Assembly: GCA_003987725.1 (NCBI GenBank)
Contig: RXJH01000005.1
Span: 178,464 to 242,463 of the forward strand
DNA length: 64,000 nt
Direction of reading: 5' to 3'
From: Hyphomicrobium sp.
GTDB taxonomy: Bacteria > Pseudomonadota > Alphaproteobacteria > Rhizobiales > Hyphomicrobiaceae
The notes below the pieces were generated by a model. The model ran no database searches. It was not told the DNA's origin and saw only the letters and a program-made list of their open reading frames with translations. Positions 27,681 through 36,236 of the stretch are shown here, piece after piece (position 1 is the stretch's first letter; each line of letters starts with the position of its first letter). Both the position numbers and the translations under genes were made by a program.

Positions 27681-28853
27681 ATGCCGATATCTTCCGAGAC
27701 AGCGGTGAAGCTTGCGCCGTCGATCGCATTGGTCGATGGGGCGCAGTGGGATGCTTGCGCCAATCCTGACCCAGCAGAATTCAATCCGTTTGTCTCGCAC
27801 GCTTTTCTGAAGGCGTTGGAAGAGTCGCACGCGGTCGGCAGCAAGAGTGGCTGGCTGCCGCGTCATCTCATTCTCGAGGATGAGAACGGCGCGATCGCCG
27901 CAGCGGCGCCCGCTTATCTGAAATCACATAGTCAGGGCGAATACGTCTTCGACCACGGATGGGCCGACGCCTACGCTCAGGCGGGTGGACGCTACTATCC
28001 GAAGCTGCAGATCGCGGTGCCGTTTACCCCCGTCCCCGGCCCGCGCCTTCTCGTGAAGCCGGGCGCGACCTCCTACGCCGACGAGCAATTGCTGGCGGCG
28101 GCCGCGATCGAGGCCGCCCGCCTCGGCGGGCTTTCCTCGGTGCACATGACATTTCTGAAGGAAGAAGTCGCCGAACGCTTGCGCGCACTGGGTTTCCACA
28201 CGCGGATCGGCCAGCAGTTCCATTGGCAGAACCAGGGATACGCGTCTTTCGACGATTTTTTGACGAGCTTGGCGTCGCGCAAGCGGAAGGCAATCAGAAA
28301 GGAGCGGCAAGCCGCCCTGTCGCCGGGCATCGAGATCGAGCACGTCGCTGGACGAGGCATCGGCGAGGCCCATTGGGATGCGATGTTCGGGTTCTACATG
28401 GACACCGGAAACCGCAAATGGGGCAGGCCCTACCTTAATCGAACGTTCTTCTCGCTCCTCGGCCAAGCGATGGCGGAGCGCTGTCTGTTAGTCTTCGCGA
28501 AGCGGCACGGACGCTACATCGCCGGCGCCCTGAACCTCATCGGCGGTGACTGCCTTTACGGCCGCTACTGGGGTGCCACAGAGCACCATCCGGCGTTGCA
28601 CTTCGAGGTCTGCTACTATCAGGCGATCGAGTACGCGATCGCGCACGGGCTTCCGCGCGTCGAAGCAGGCGCACAGGGCGAGCACAAGCTCGCACGCGGC
28701 TACCTTCCGGTCGCAACATACTCTGCTCATTGGCTCGCCGACCCGGCTCTGGAACGAGCCGTCGAGCGGTTCCTCAGGCAAGAGCGCGAAGCCATGGCCC
28801 GGTTCAATGCTGACTTGACCGAGATGGGCCCCTATCGCAAAGACGAGACCTGA
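27681..28853 (+). CDS. FemAB/GNAT-like acyltransferase (DUF482 family)
   Basis: The 390-residue protein has a long all-GNAT layout with FVSHAFLKALEESHAVG near the start, the FLKEEVAERLRALGF and QFHWQNQGYASFDDFLTSL segments, a basic KRKAIRKERQ helix and the closing RVEAGAQGEHKLARGYLP. These match the DUF482/peptidoglycan-type N-acyltransferase family common in proteobacteria. The substrate is unknown, although FemAB relatives attach amino acids to cell wall or lipid carriers. It lies between the GDPD gene and the HIT gene on the same strand. Confidence 0.82.
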   Translation: MPISSETAVKLAPSIALVDGAQWDACANPDPAEFNPFVSHAFLKALEESHAVGSKSGWLPRHLILEDENGAIAAAAPAYLKSHSQGEYVFDHGWADAYAQAGGRYYPKLQIAVPFTPVPGPRLLVKPGATSYADEQLLAAAAIEAARLGGLSSVHMTFLKEEVAERLRALGFHTRIGQQFHWQNQGYASFDDFLTSLASRKRKAIRKERQAALSPGIEIEHVAGRGIGEAHWDAMFGFYMDTGNRKWGRPYLNRTFFSLLGQAMAERCLLVFAKRHGRYIAGALNLIGGDCLYGRYWGATEHHPALHFEVCYYQAIEYAIAHGLPRVEAGAQGEHKLARGYLPVATYSAHWLADPALERAVERFLRQEREAMARFNADLTEMGPYRKDET

Positions 28854-28901
28854 AGCGGCGCCGAGCGAGCGGTCGCCGCAGGTTCAGCTGGGTGGAACAT
28901 C

Positions 28902-29321
28902 ATGGCGTACGACGCAAACAACATCTTCGCGAAGATCCTGCGCGGCGAAATTCCGTGCCACAAAGTCTACGAGGATGCCGACGCGATCGTCTTCATGGAT
29001 GTGATGCCCCAGTCGCCCGGCCATGTGCTGGTCGTTCCCAAGGTTCCATCGCGCAATCTTCTGGACGCCGACCCGGCCGTGCTCGCCAAGGTCATCCCGC
29101 TCGTGCAAAAGGTGGCGACCGCCGCAAAGTCCGCTTTCGCTGCCGACGGCATCAGCATCGCACAATTCAATGAGCCCGCAGGTGGTCAGACCGTCTTCCA
29201 CCTGCATTTCCACATCATACCCCGCTACGAAGGTAAGGCGCTGCACATCCACGCTCGCAATATGGAAGAAGGCTCCGTGCTCGCTGCTAACGCTGAAAAG
29301 CTCAAAGCAGCGCTCGCCTAA
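28902..29321 (+). CDS. HIT family nucleotide-binding protein
   Basis: The 139-residue protein has the Hint-type HIT fold: FAKILRGEIPCHKVYED, PGHVLVVPK and the histidine triad FHLHFHIIP. Such proteins hydrolyse adenosine phosphoramidates or related nucleotides; the central His is the nucleophile. The length is typical, with a short C-terminal helix. It is the last plus-strand gene before a GNAT gene on the other strand. Confidence 0.95.
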   Translation: MAYDANNIFAKILRGEIPCHKVYEDADAIVFMDVMPQSPGHVLVVPKVPSRNLLDADPAVLAKVIPLVQKVATAAKSAFAADGISIAQFNEPAGGQTVFHLHFHIIPRYEGKALHIHARNMEEGSVLAANAEKLKAALA

Positions 29322-29370
29322 AAATCCTGAGCCGAGATCGCCGATTTTTCGTGACATGGATGTCCCGCCT

Positions 29371-30051
29371 TTATTCAAGCGCGGCGGCAGCCATCAGTTG
29401 CGCCCTCTGCTGTCCAGCCCCATCAAAGTTTTCTGGCGCCAGCCAAGTCTCATAGGCCGCCTTGAGCGCCGGCCACTCCTTGTCCAGCATCGAGAACCAG
29501 GCAGTGTCGCGGTTGGCGCCTTTGGCCACCATGTGCTGACGGAACAGGCCCTCATAGGTGAAACCGAAGCGGCGCGCGGCCCGCTTGGATGGCTCGTTAT
29601 CGTTGTGGCATTTCCATTCGAAACGGCGATAGCCAAGATCCTCGAATACATGTGCCGCGAAGAGGTAGAGTGCTTCAGTTGCGACACGCGTGCGAGCAAT
29701 CGCCGGACCCCAAAGGATCGATCCGATCTCGATAACGCCGTGGGCCGGTTCGATGCGCATCAAAGCTTGCCGTCCAGCAGCGCGGCCGCTCGCCTTATCG
29801 ATCACCGCCCAGAACATTGGGTCTTGGCTTTGCGACATCGTATCGAGCCATGGCTGCAAATCGGCGCGTGTCGCGGGCGGCTGCTCAAAGAGATAGCGAA
29901 AGCGCTCTTCGGCCCCATGCGCGGCCGACTGTTCGAATAGCGCATCGCCGTGCCGTGCTGGATCCAGCGGCTCGAGCCGCGTGTAGCGACCGTCCATGAC
30001 GACACGCGCGGGACGCGGACGGGGTGTCCACTGGGAAAGATCTTGGCCCAT
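29371..30051 (-). CDS. GNAT family N-acetyltransferase (RimJ/RimL-like)
   Basis: The 226-residue protein shows the RimJ/RimL GNAT core, with GSILWGPAIARTRVATEALYL containing the acetyl-CoA R/Q-x-x-G/A segment and RFEWKCHNDNEPSKRAARRFGFTYEG. This latter segment (N-x2-S-x2-A-x3-GF) is the classical protein/amine acetyltransferase C-terminal motif. The substrate is unknown. It stands alone; a 144-base gap separates it from the small membrane protein gene. Confidence 0.9.
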   Translation of the reverse strand: MGQDLSQWTPRPRPARVVMDGRYTRLEPLDPARHGDALFEQSAAHGAEERFRYLFEQPPATRADLQPWLDTMSQSQDPMFWAVIDKASGRAAGRQALMRIEPAHGVIEIGSILWGPAIARTRVATEALYLFAAHVFEDLGYRRFEWKCHNDNEPSKRAARRFGFTYEGLFRQHMVAKGANRDTAWFSMLDKEWPALKAAYETWLAPENFDGAGQQRAQLMAAAALE

Positions 30052-30195
30052 TCGCCCGTGCTTTCTATCGATTTTTCGGAGATGGATGGATCATTGGCTT
30101 TCGGCAAATACACGAAACGGCAGCCACCCGGAAGGCTAGCCCGTCGAACGTCTCAGCACCGAATATCCAATTGAAACCTTCGCCGAGCGACCGGG

Positions 30196-30429
30196 CTATC
30201 CGGCAGTCGTGAGGTAACGCCTCAGGGCACGACTGGCACCCCATACGAAGAAGCTTGAGGCAATAACGATCGCAAGCCTCGAGAACGTAGCTGACGTGAA
30301 TTCATTGGCAGCGATGCCATCGACCGCGATGACCAGCCCGACTAGAACGCCGATCATGGCGGGCGCATACCAACCCGCTCCGTACCAACCGAAAATCCCC
30401 GAGAGCAGCAAAACGGCAAGCCAAATCAT
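30196..30429 (-). CDS. Small membrane protein, unknown
   Basis: A 77-residue frame with three hydrophobic segments, beginning MIWLAVLLLSGIFGWYGAG, then GVLVGLVIAVDGIA and LAIVIASSFFVWG. It ends in a short basic tail (RALRRYLTTAG). The start is ATG at 30429. The pattern is coherent with an inner-membrane protein, but I recognise no family and there is no operon partner. It is only moderately supported because the region is short. Confidence 0.5.
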   Translation of the reverse strand: MIWLAVLLLSGIFGWYGAGWYAPAMIGVLVGLVIAVDGIAANEFTSATFSRLAIVIASSFFVWGASRALRRYLTTAG

Positions 30430-30474
30430 GCAACCACGCTGGCCGCGAGGCCATCATTACGTTTTTCGTTGGCG

Positions 30475-30510
30475 CATAAAGAAACGGCACGACCCGAAGG
30501 CCGTGCCGTT
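30475..30510 (-). terminator. Rho-independent terminator of clpA
   Basis: On the minus strand a 12-base stem (AACGGCACGGCC, loop TTCG, returning arm GGTCGTGCCGTT with one G-U pair) is followed by TTTCTTT. A UUCG tetraloop caps it. It begins five bases after the clpA stop. Confidence 0.85.
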
Positions 30511-30515
30511 GAATG

Positions 30516-32969
30516 TTACTCTTCTTTCTTCTTCCGCGGCACGCTTGGCACCGCGCCGGAGCCGTTGGACTTCTCGCCCTTCTCCTTCGGACCGGGCAAC
30601 GCCTTCTTCGGCGTCGCATCGGCCAGAACCGGCTGAGGAAGATCGTCGTCATCCGTCTCTTCGTCTTCCGGCGTTTTGACCTTCTTGGAAGGATCAAGCG
30701 GCAGGAAATCGAAAGCCAAAGCCCGGTCAGGGCCCTTGCCGGAAACGAGAACCTTCACCGTTCCGCCGTTCTCGAGCTTGCCGAACAGCAGTTCCTCGGC
30801 GAGCGGCTTCTTGATGTATTCCTGGATCACGCGAGCTAACGGCCGGGCGCCGAACTTCTCGTCATAACCCTTCTCAGCGAGCCACCGCGTCGCCTCATCC
30901 GACAGCTCGATCGTAACGCCGCGATCGGCGAGTTGCGCCTCGAGCTGGAAGATGAACTTCTCGACGACCTGCGCGATGATCTCGGGCGAGAGGCCCGCGA
31001 ACGGCACGATGGCGTCAAGACGGTTGCGGAATTCCGGCGTGAACAGCTTGGTCACGGCCTCCGAATCCTCGCCCTCCCGCTTGGTGCGGTTGAAGCCCAT
31101 CGGCGGCCTGGCCATGTCGGACGCGCCCGCATTCGTCGTCATGATGAGGACGACGTTACGGAAATCGACCGACTTACCGTTGTGGTCCGTGAGTTTGCCG
31201 TGGTCCATCACCTGCAAGAGGATGTTGAACAGATCCGGATGCGCCTTCTCGATTTCGTCGAGCAGCAGCACGCAATGCGGATGCTGATCGATGCCATCGG
31301 TCAGAAGGCCACCCTGATCGAACCCGACATAGCCCGGGGGCGCACCGATCAGGCGCGAGACCGTGTGCTTCTCCATGTATTCCGACATGTCGAAGCGCAA
31401 CAGCTCAACGCCCATCAGGTTGGCGAGCTGCTTGGCGACCTCGGTTTTGCCGACACCCGTCGGACCAGAGAACAGATAGCAACCGATCGGCTTCTCGGGC
31501 TCGCGCAAACCGGCACGCGCCAGCTTGATCGCGCTCGAAAGAGCTTCGATGGCCTTGTCCTGACCGAAAACCAGCCGCTTCAGATCGCGACCGATATGCG
31601 CGATGACTTCAGCATCGCTCTTCGTGACGGTCTTTGGCGGTATCCGCGCCATGACGGCAACGGTCGCCTCGATTTCCTTCGTGGTGATCTTCTTCTTCCG
31701 TTTGCTTTCGGGCACAAGCATCTGCGAAGCGCCGGTCTCGTCGATCACGTCGATCGCCTTGTCCGGAAGCTTCCGGTCGTGGATGTACCGCGCCGACAGC
31801 TCGACCGCCGCCTTGATGGCTTCGTTCGTGTACTTGATCTTGTGATAGTCCTCGAAGACCGACTTCAGGCCCTTGAGGATCTCGATCGCGTCCTCGACGG
31901 TCGGCTCCTTCACATCGATTTTCTGGAACCGGCGCACGAGCGCGCGGTCCTTCTCGAAGTGCTGCCGATACTCCTTGTACGTGGTCGAACCGATGCAGCG
32001 GAGCGTTCCGGACTGCAGCGCAGGCTTCAACAGGTTCGAAGCATCCATGGCTCCGCCTGAAGTCGCACCCGCGCCGATCACGGTATGGATCTCGTCGATA
32101 AAGAGAACCGCTCCCGGGAAAGCCTCGACTTCCTTCATCACGGCCTTCAGCCGCTCTTCGAAATCGCCGCGATAGCGCGTTCCGGCGAGCAGCGCACCCA
32201 TGTCGAGCGCGAAGATCGTTGCGCCCTTGAGTACGTCAGGTACCTGGCCGGCGACGATCTTGCGCGCCAGACCCTCTGCAATAGCAGTTTTACCGACGCC
32301 CGGATCGCCGACGAACAGCGGATTGTTTTTCTGCCGGCGGCAAAGCACCTGCACGGTGCGCATCACCTCTTGCTCGCGGCCGATCAACGGATCGATCTTG
32401 CCGTCGCGCGCTTTCTTGTTGAGGTTCACGCAATACGTGTTCAGCGCATCGCCCGGCTTCTTCTCTTCACCCTCGGTTGCGTTCACGTCCTCATCGACTC
32501 CACGAACCGTACGCGGCTCGAACATGCCGGGCCGCTTTGCAATCCCATGAGCAATGTACTGAACGGCGTCGAAGCGTGTCATTTCCTGCTCTTGCAGGAA
32601 ATACGCCGCGTGACTTTCGCGCTCCGAGAAGATGCCGACGAGCACGTTCGCGCCCGTAACCTCCTCCCGGCCCGACGTCTGGACATGAACGATCGCCCTC
32701 TGCACGACCCGCTGGAACGAGTTCGTGGGGTGGGCATCGCGCGCTGATTTGGACACGATCGGCTTGAGCTCGGTGTCGAGGTACTCGATCAACCGGGCAC
32801 GCAATTGCTCGATGTCGACGGAACAGGCCCGCATAACGGCAGCGGCATCACGATCATCGACGAGCGCGAGCAACAAGTGCTCAAGCGTCGCAAACTCGTG
32901 GTGTCGAACGTTTGCATACTGCACAGCGCGGTGCAGGGAGGCTTCGAGATTTTTGGAGAGCGATGTCAA
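30516..32969 (-). CDS. clpA: ATP-dependent Clp protease ATP-binding subunit ClpA
   Basis: ClpA unfolds substrates for ClpP. I start at TTG 32969 (MTSLSKNLEASLHRA), eight bases after the clpS stop; an in-frame start at 33014 would overlap clpS. The 817-residue product has the N-domain, two AAA+ modules with Walker A GDPGVGKTA and GPTGVGKTE, and the DEIHTVIGAG and LLDEIEKAHPD motifs. The ClpP-binding IGL-type loop is PMGF. A C-terminal tail of about 55 residues is acidic then Lys-rich (EEETDDDDLPQ, PRKKKEE) and is not part of the ClpA core. It follows clpS, the adaptor for this chaperone. Confidence 0.95.
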   Translation of the reverse strand: MTSLSKNLEASLHRAVQYANVRHHEFATLEHLLLALVDDRDAAAVMRACSVDIEQLRARLIEYLDTELKPIVSKSARDAHPTNSFQRVVQRAIVHVQTSGREEVTGANVLVGIFSERESHAAYFLQEQEMTRFDAVQYIAHGIAKRPGMFEPRTVRGVDEDVNATEGEEKKPGDALNTYCVNLNKKARDGKIDPLIGREQEVMRTVQVLCRRQKNNPLFVGDPGVGKTAIAEGLARKIVAGQVPDVLKGATIFALDMGALLAGTRYRGDFEERLKAVMKEVEAFPGAVLFIDEIHTVIGAGATSGGAMDASNLLKPALQSGTLRCIGSTTYKEYRQHFEKDRALVRRFQKIDVKEPTVEDAIEILKGLKSVFEDYHKIKYTNEAIKAAVELSARYIHDRKLPDKAIDVIDETGASQMLVPESKRKKKITTKEIEATVAVMARIPPKTVTKSDAEVIAHIGRDLKRLVFGQDKAIEALSSAIKLARAGLREPEKPIGCYLFSGPTGVGKTEVAKQLANLMGVELLRFDMSEYMEKHTVSRLIGAPPGYVGFDQGGLLTDGIDQHPHCVLLLDEIEKAHPDLFNILLQVMDHGKLTDHNGKSVDFRNVVLIMTTNAGASDMARPPMGFNRTKREGEDSEAVTKLFTPEFRNRLDAIVPFAGLSPEIIAQVVEKFIFQLEAQLADRGVTIELSDEATRWLAEKGYDEKFGARPLARVIQEYIKKPLAEELLFGKLENGGTVKVLVSGKGPDRALAFDFLPLDPSKKVKTPEDEETDDDDLPQPVLADATPKKALPGPKEKGEKSNGSGAVPSVPRKKKEE

Positions 32970-32976
32970 TCGAGTC

Positions 32977-33333
32977 CTACTCTTTCTCCATGGTGCATTG
33001 TAGAGGATGGCCATGCTGCCGCGAAAAGTCCATGACCTGGGTCACCTTTGTTTCAGCGACCTCGTACGTATAGACGCCGCAAATACCGACTCCTTTGTGG
33101 TGGACGTGAAGCATGATGCGGGTCGCATCCTCTTGTCCCTTGTTGAAGAAGCGTTGCAGCACCAGAACAACGAACTCCATCGGCGTGAAGTCGTCATTCA
33201 GCAGAAGAACCTTATATAGGTTCGGCTTCTTCGTTTTTGGACGGGTCTTTGTAACAATACCTGTTTTTGACTCGCCATCGCCGTCGCCATTGTCGCGACG
33301 CGGCCCGTCGGGCGGGTCGTTGCTTGCGGCCAT
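32977..33333 (-). CDS. clpS: ATP-dependent Clp protease adaptor protein ClpS
   Basis: ClpS delivers N-end-rule substrates to ClpA. The 118-residue product from ATG 33333 has an acidic, low-complexity N-terminal arm (about 36 residues) and the ClpS core: [18 protein letters not shown], with the Asp-Asp pair that binds the substrate N-terminus, then [17 protein letters not shown]. An in-frame ATG near 33375 would add 14 residues; a frame to 33537 exists but is unlikely. Position directly upstream of clpA is the normal arrangement. Confidence 0.95.
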   Translation of the reverse strand: MAASNDPPDGPRRDNGDGDGESKTGIVTKTRPKTKKPNLYKVLLLNDDFTPMEFVVLVLQRFFNKGQEDATRIMLHVHHKGVGICGVYTYEVAETKVTQVMDFSRQHGHPLQCTMEKE

Positions 33334-34011
33334 AAGGTCACCCGCCAACGAGCGAATACTCTGCGCCGTCATCATCGCGTGCCTCGGGGAAAACCCGAAT
33401 CCATCGGATGTCTCAAAGCTATCCCGCAACAGGGGAATGTTGGAGGCAGAAAGGTAACGCCCGCTTCCCCAAATGCGTGCCCGGTGGGGCACCTGTCTTT
33501 CGCGCCAAATGTTCAAGCTAACACCCGTGTCCATCAAGTCCGTAATATAGGCAGGCTGGTGAGCAAAAAATAGAACGAGCGGTGTGTCGCATTTGGCATT
33601 CCCAACAATGAATGACGAAAGCCCTTCGAGGTTCCTGCAAACGCGATCCTTTCAACAGAAGATAGATATCCAAGCTCCGTCCACCCCGCCCCCTTCTCGG
33701 CGTCGCCCAGACGGCCCGCGAAAAGCGTCCGCACCAAGATTGCCCTGCTGCCATCGCCTTAGCGAGCGAAATTGAGACACGGCGAGAGCCTATTTTTACC
33801 GTGTTGTTTAACCCTACTGCAGCCCTCCGGCCATAGACTCTCCGGGACATCTGCCGGCGCCGGAAATCAGCGCCCAAAAGGTGCCCAAAAACAATGCTCT
33901 GCTTTCGAAGATTGATTGCGGGGCCGCTCACGGGAGCCCTATCAGGCCAACTCGCGAGAATGCGTTGGTAAAGCAACCGCTCAATATGGGCGGCCAGAGG
34001 GAAATAGCGTC
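33334..34011. other. Gene-free divergent region between clpS and dac
   Basis: This 678-base region (less if the clpS start is further upstream) lies between the divergent clpS and carboxypeptidase genes and should hold both promoters. I saw no convincing reading frame; a minus-strand frame at 33518-34081 is Arg-rich and covers the start of the carboxypeptidase gene, so it is probably a shadow. No convincing -35/-10 pair or repeat was found. Confidence 0.4.
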
Positions 34012-35754
34012 TTGTTTCGACGAGTATTGGCCTATGCGCCGGCTTTTGCAGTTGTGTTCGGTGTTTTTCTCGGAAGCGCAAGCGCCGGGAAAGATCGCCA
34101 TGCAGCCCTAATCCTGGATGCCAATACGGGCTCGGTCCTCCACCAGTCCGACGGCGACGCGCTCCGTCATCCCGCGTCCCTCACCAAGATGATGACACTC
34201 TATTTGACCTTCGAGACGCTCCAGTCGGGGCGCTTGAAGATGACCGACAAGCTGACGATTTCCGAAGCCGCAGCCGGTGCCGCACCCTCGAAACTCGATC
34301 TCGACCCGGGTGAGCAAATCTCAGTATCTGACGCCATCATGGCGGTCATTACGAAGTCGGCCAACGACATCGCGGTTGCGCTCGCCGAGAGGGTCGGCGG
34401 TTCCGAAGCCAATTTCGTACGCCTGATGAATACCCGCGCCCGCGAGATCGGAATGTCGAAAACGCATTTCGAGAACGCCTCGGGCCTCCCGAACGATGCC
34501 CAGGTCACAACCGCCCGCGATATGGCGACGCTGGCACTGCATCTCCAGGACGATTTTCCGGGCTACTATCCGCTCTTCGCCACCCGCACGTTCGCATACG
34601 GCGGAAAAAACTTCCGCAACCACAACACGATGTTGAATAATTTCGCCGGCATCGATGGCATCAAGACGGGCTACACCCGCGCCTCCGGCTTCAATCTCGT
34701 AACGTCGTGGCGCCGCGGCGATCATCACCTCATCGGCGTCGTCTTCGGCGGTGACACTGCGGCCGAGCGGAACGCCGAAATGCGCGTTCTTCTGACGCGG
34801 ATGGCCTCCCGCGCGTCTTCCGTCAAAACCCGTAAGCCCACACTTTTGGCGCGATTGAAGGCCGAGCCCAAAGTGGCCGAACGGCCGGCAGCGCGGAAAC
34901 CGAAGCCGCTCCAGGTTGCTGAGGCCGCACGCCCCGCGCCTCAGCCCAGCGCCCCAAAGCCGATGGAACGCCCCGCTGCGGACCCAGAAACGCCGGTCCA
35001 AATCTTCAAAGTTCGCGCCGTTCCCATCGTCCCGAAGGCGCGCCCGAGCGCGGTTTCGCCGGAAGAAACAACAGACATGGAAGCGTCGGACCGCGCCCCC
35101 AACCGCACGCCGCCGCCATCCCTCGGCACGCCGTCGAAGTCGGACTTGGCGCGTGTGGCTGACGCGCGCAGTCAAAATGCCCTGGCTGAGGACATCACGC
35201 TTCGCTCCTTCGCCCCTGCGAATTTGGGAGCGTCTGACGGCACGGCTAGCGCAGCCTCATCAGGCCAGGCTCACGCTGGCCAGCAGGTGGCCATGCTCGG
35301 CACCTCAGATGCCGCGCCGCTGGCAGCACCGGCAGCGGCCACCCCACCGGAACCTGCGCCTCGAACGAAGCCGCAGAAAGCCAAGAGCGCCTCGTCGCAT
35401 TCGGCGCCAGTGATCCGCGGAATGCCGCCATCGACGCTCGGCGCCCAGGCAAACGCAATTCACATGGCTTCCGCCCAGAGCACCCGAAACGCGACCAACA
35501 CGTCCCGTGGCCACTACGCAGTCCAGATCGGCGCCTATGGCTCGGTCAACGATGCCCAGCGTGCCTTGACGGACGTCCAGGGACGCGCCGGGAAGCTTTT
35601 GGCGGGCATCCCCTCGGTCACGAACCCCACGATGAAGGGCGGACAGCAGGTCTATCGCGCCCGCTTTACGGGCTTTGATGCAAACCACGCGACATCGACC
35701 TGCAACGCCCTGCGCCGCCAGGCTGTCGATTGCTTCGTGATGGCCGGCGACTGA
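34012..35754 (+). CDS. D-alanyl-D-alanine carboxypeptidase with C-terminal SPOR domain
   Basis: The 580-residue product from TTG 34012 (AGAGGGA upstream) begins with a short signal-like segment (AYAPAFAVVFGVFLGSASA). The penicillin-binding domain has SxxK as Ser56-LT-Lys59, SxN as Ser116-A-Asn118 and KTG as 217-219 (IKTGYTRASGF). A long Pro/Ala-rich linker (about 280-500) leads to a SPOR domain (HYAVQIGAYGSVNDAQRALT, CNALRRQAVDCFV) at the C-terminus, which binds denuded septal glycan. It trims peptide stems in the periplasm and is probably recruited to division sites. An earlier in-frame TTG at 33916 gives 612 residues. Confidence 0.92.
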   Translation: MFRRVLAYAPAFAVVFGVFLGSASAGKDRHAALILDANTGSVLHQSDGDALRHPASLTKMMTLYLTFETLQSGRLKMTDKLTISEAAAGAAPSKLDLDPGEQISVSDAIMAVITKSANDIAVALAERVGGSEANFVRLMNTRAREIGMSKTHFENASGLPNDAQVTTARDMATLALHLQDDFPGYYPLFATRTFAYGGKNFRNHNTMLNNFAGIDGIKTGYTRASGFNLVTSWRRGDHHLIGVVFGGDTAAERNAEMRVLLTRMASRASSVKTRKPTLLARLKAEPKVAERPAARKPKPLQVAEAARPAPQPSAPKPMERPAADPETPVQIFKVRAVPIVPKARPSAVSPEETTDMEASDRAPNRTPPPSLGTPSKSDLARVADARSQNALAEDITLRSFAPANLGASDGTASAASSGQAHAGQQVAMLGTSDAAPLAAPAAATPPEPAPRTKPQKAKSASSHSAPVIRGMPPSTLGAQANAIHMASAQSTRNATNTSRGHYAVQIGAYGSVNDAQRALTDVQGRAGKLLAGIPSVTNPTMKGGQQVYRARFTGFDANHATSTCNALRRQAVDCFVMAGD

Positions 35755-35771
35755 CGGACTTGCCGGCTAAA

Positions 35772-36185
35772 GTGGCCAAGTCGTACCATCGCGTGCAACC
35801 CTTCGAACAAGGCTTCCACGTGACCGCCAATCCCGAATTTCCGAGGCTCGTCCTCTTCCAGGGCGTCCTGCCCGCCGCCGACGTCTATCGGCCTGCGGGA
35901 GACCGCATCGTCTCCGGCGATCCCGTTCAGTCCGCCCAGAACCTGTTCCAGAGCCCCGACGGCCGCTTCAACAGCGGGATTTGGAGCGGCGAGCCGGGGA
36001 CCTGGCGCGTCGCTTTCACCGAGAGCGAATTCTGCCATTTGCTCGAAGGCGTCATCATTGTCCGCGGCGACGACGGATCGGAAGCGACCTTCCGCGCCGG
36101 CGACGCGTTCGTAACGCCTGCAGGCTTCACCGGCACCTGGGAAATCGTTGAAGCCGCCAAGAAATTTTACGCGTTTTACGAGTAA
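35772..36185 (+). CDS. Cupin domain protein (DUF861-type)
   Basis: A small cupin of 137 residues from the GTG at 35772 (an in-frame TTG at 35730 overlaps the carboxypeptidase end). The core includes GIWSGEPGTWRVAF, SEFCHLLEGVIIVRGDDG and FRAGDAFVTPAGFTGTWEIVE, the pattern of the (S)-ureidoglycine aminohydrolase-like/DUF861 cupins. The metal ligands of classical cupins are not all recognisable, so function is open. It follows the carboxypeptidase directly on the same strand. Confidence 0.8.
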   Translation: MAKSYHRVQPFEQGFHVTANPEFPRLVLFQGVLPAADVYRPAGDRIVSGDPVQSAQNLFQSPDGRFNSGIWSGEPGTWRVAFTESEFCHLLEGVIIVRGDDGSEATFRAGDAFVTPAGFTGTWEIVEAAKKFYAFYE

Positions 36186-36236
36186 ATTTGCGCGTCCTGC
36201 CAGCCCCTCAAAGCATGACAGCAGGCGCCAAAAGGC

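Noticed and set aside
33518-34081. A 187-codon minus-strand frame between clpS and the carboxypeptidase
   Set aside because: It covers the start of the carboxypeptidase gene and has an Arg-rich, motif-free translation.
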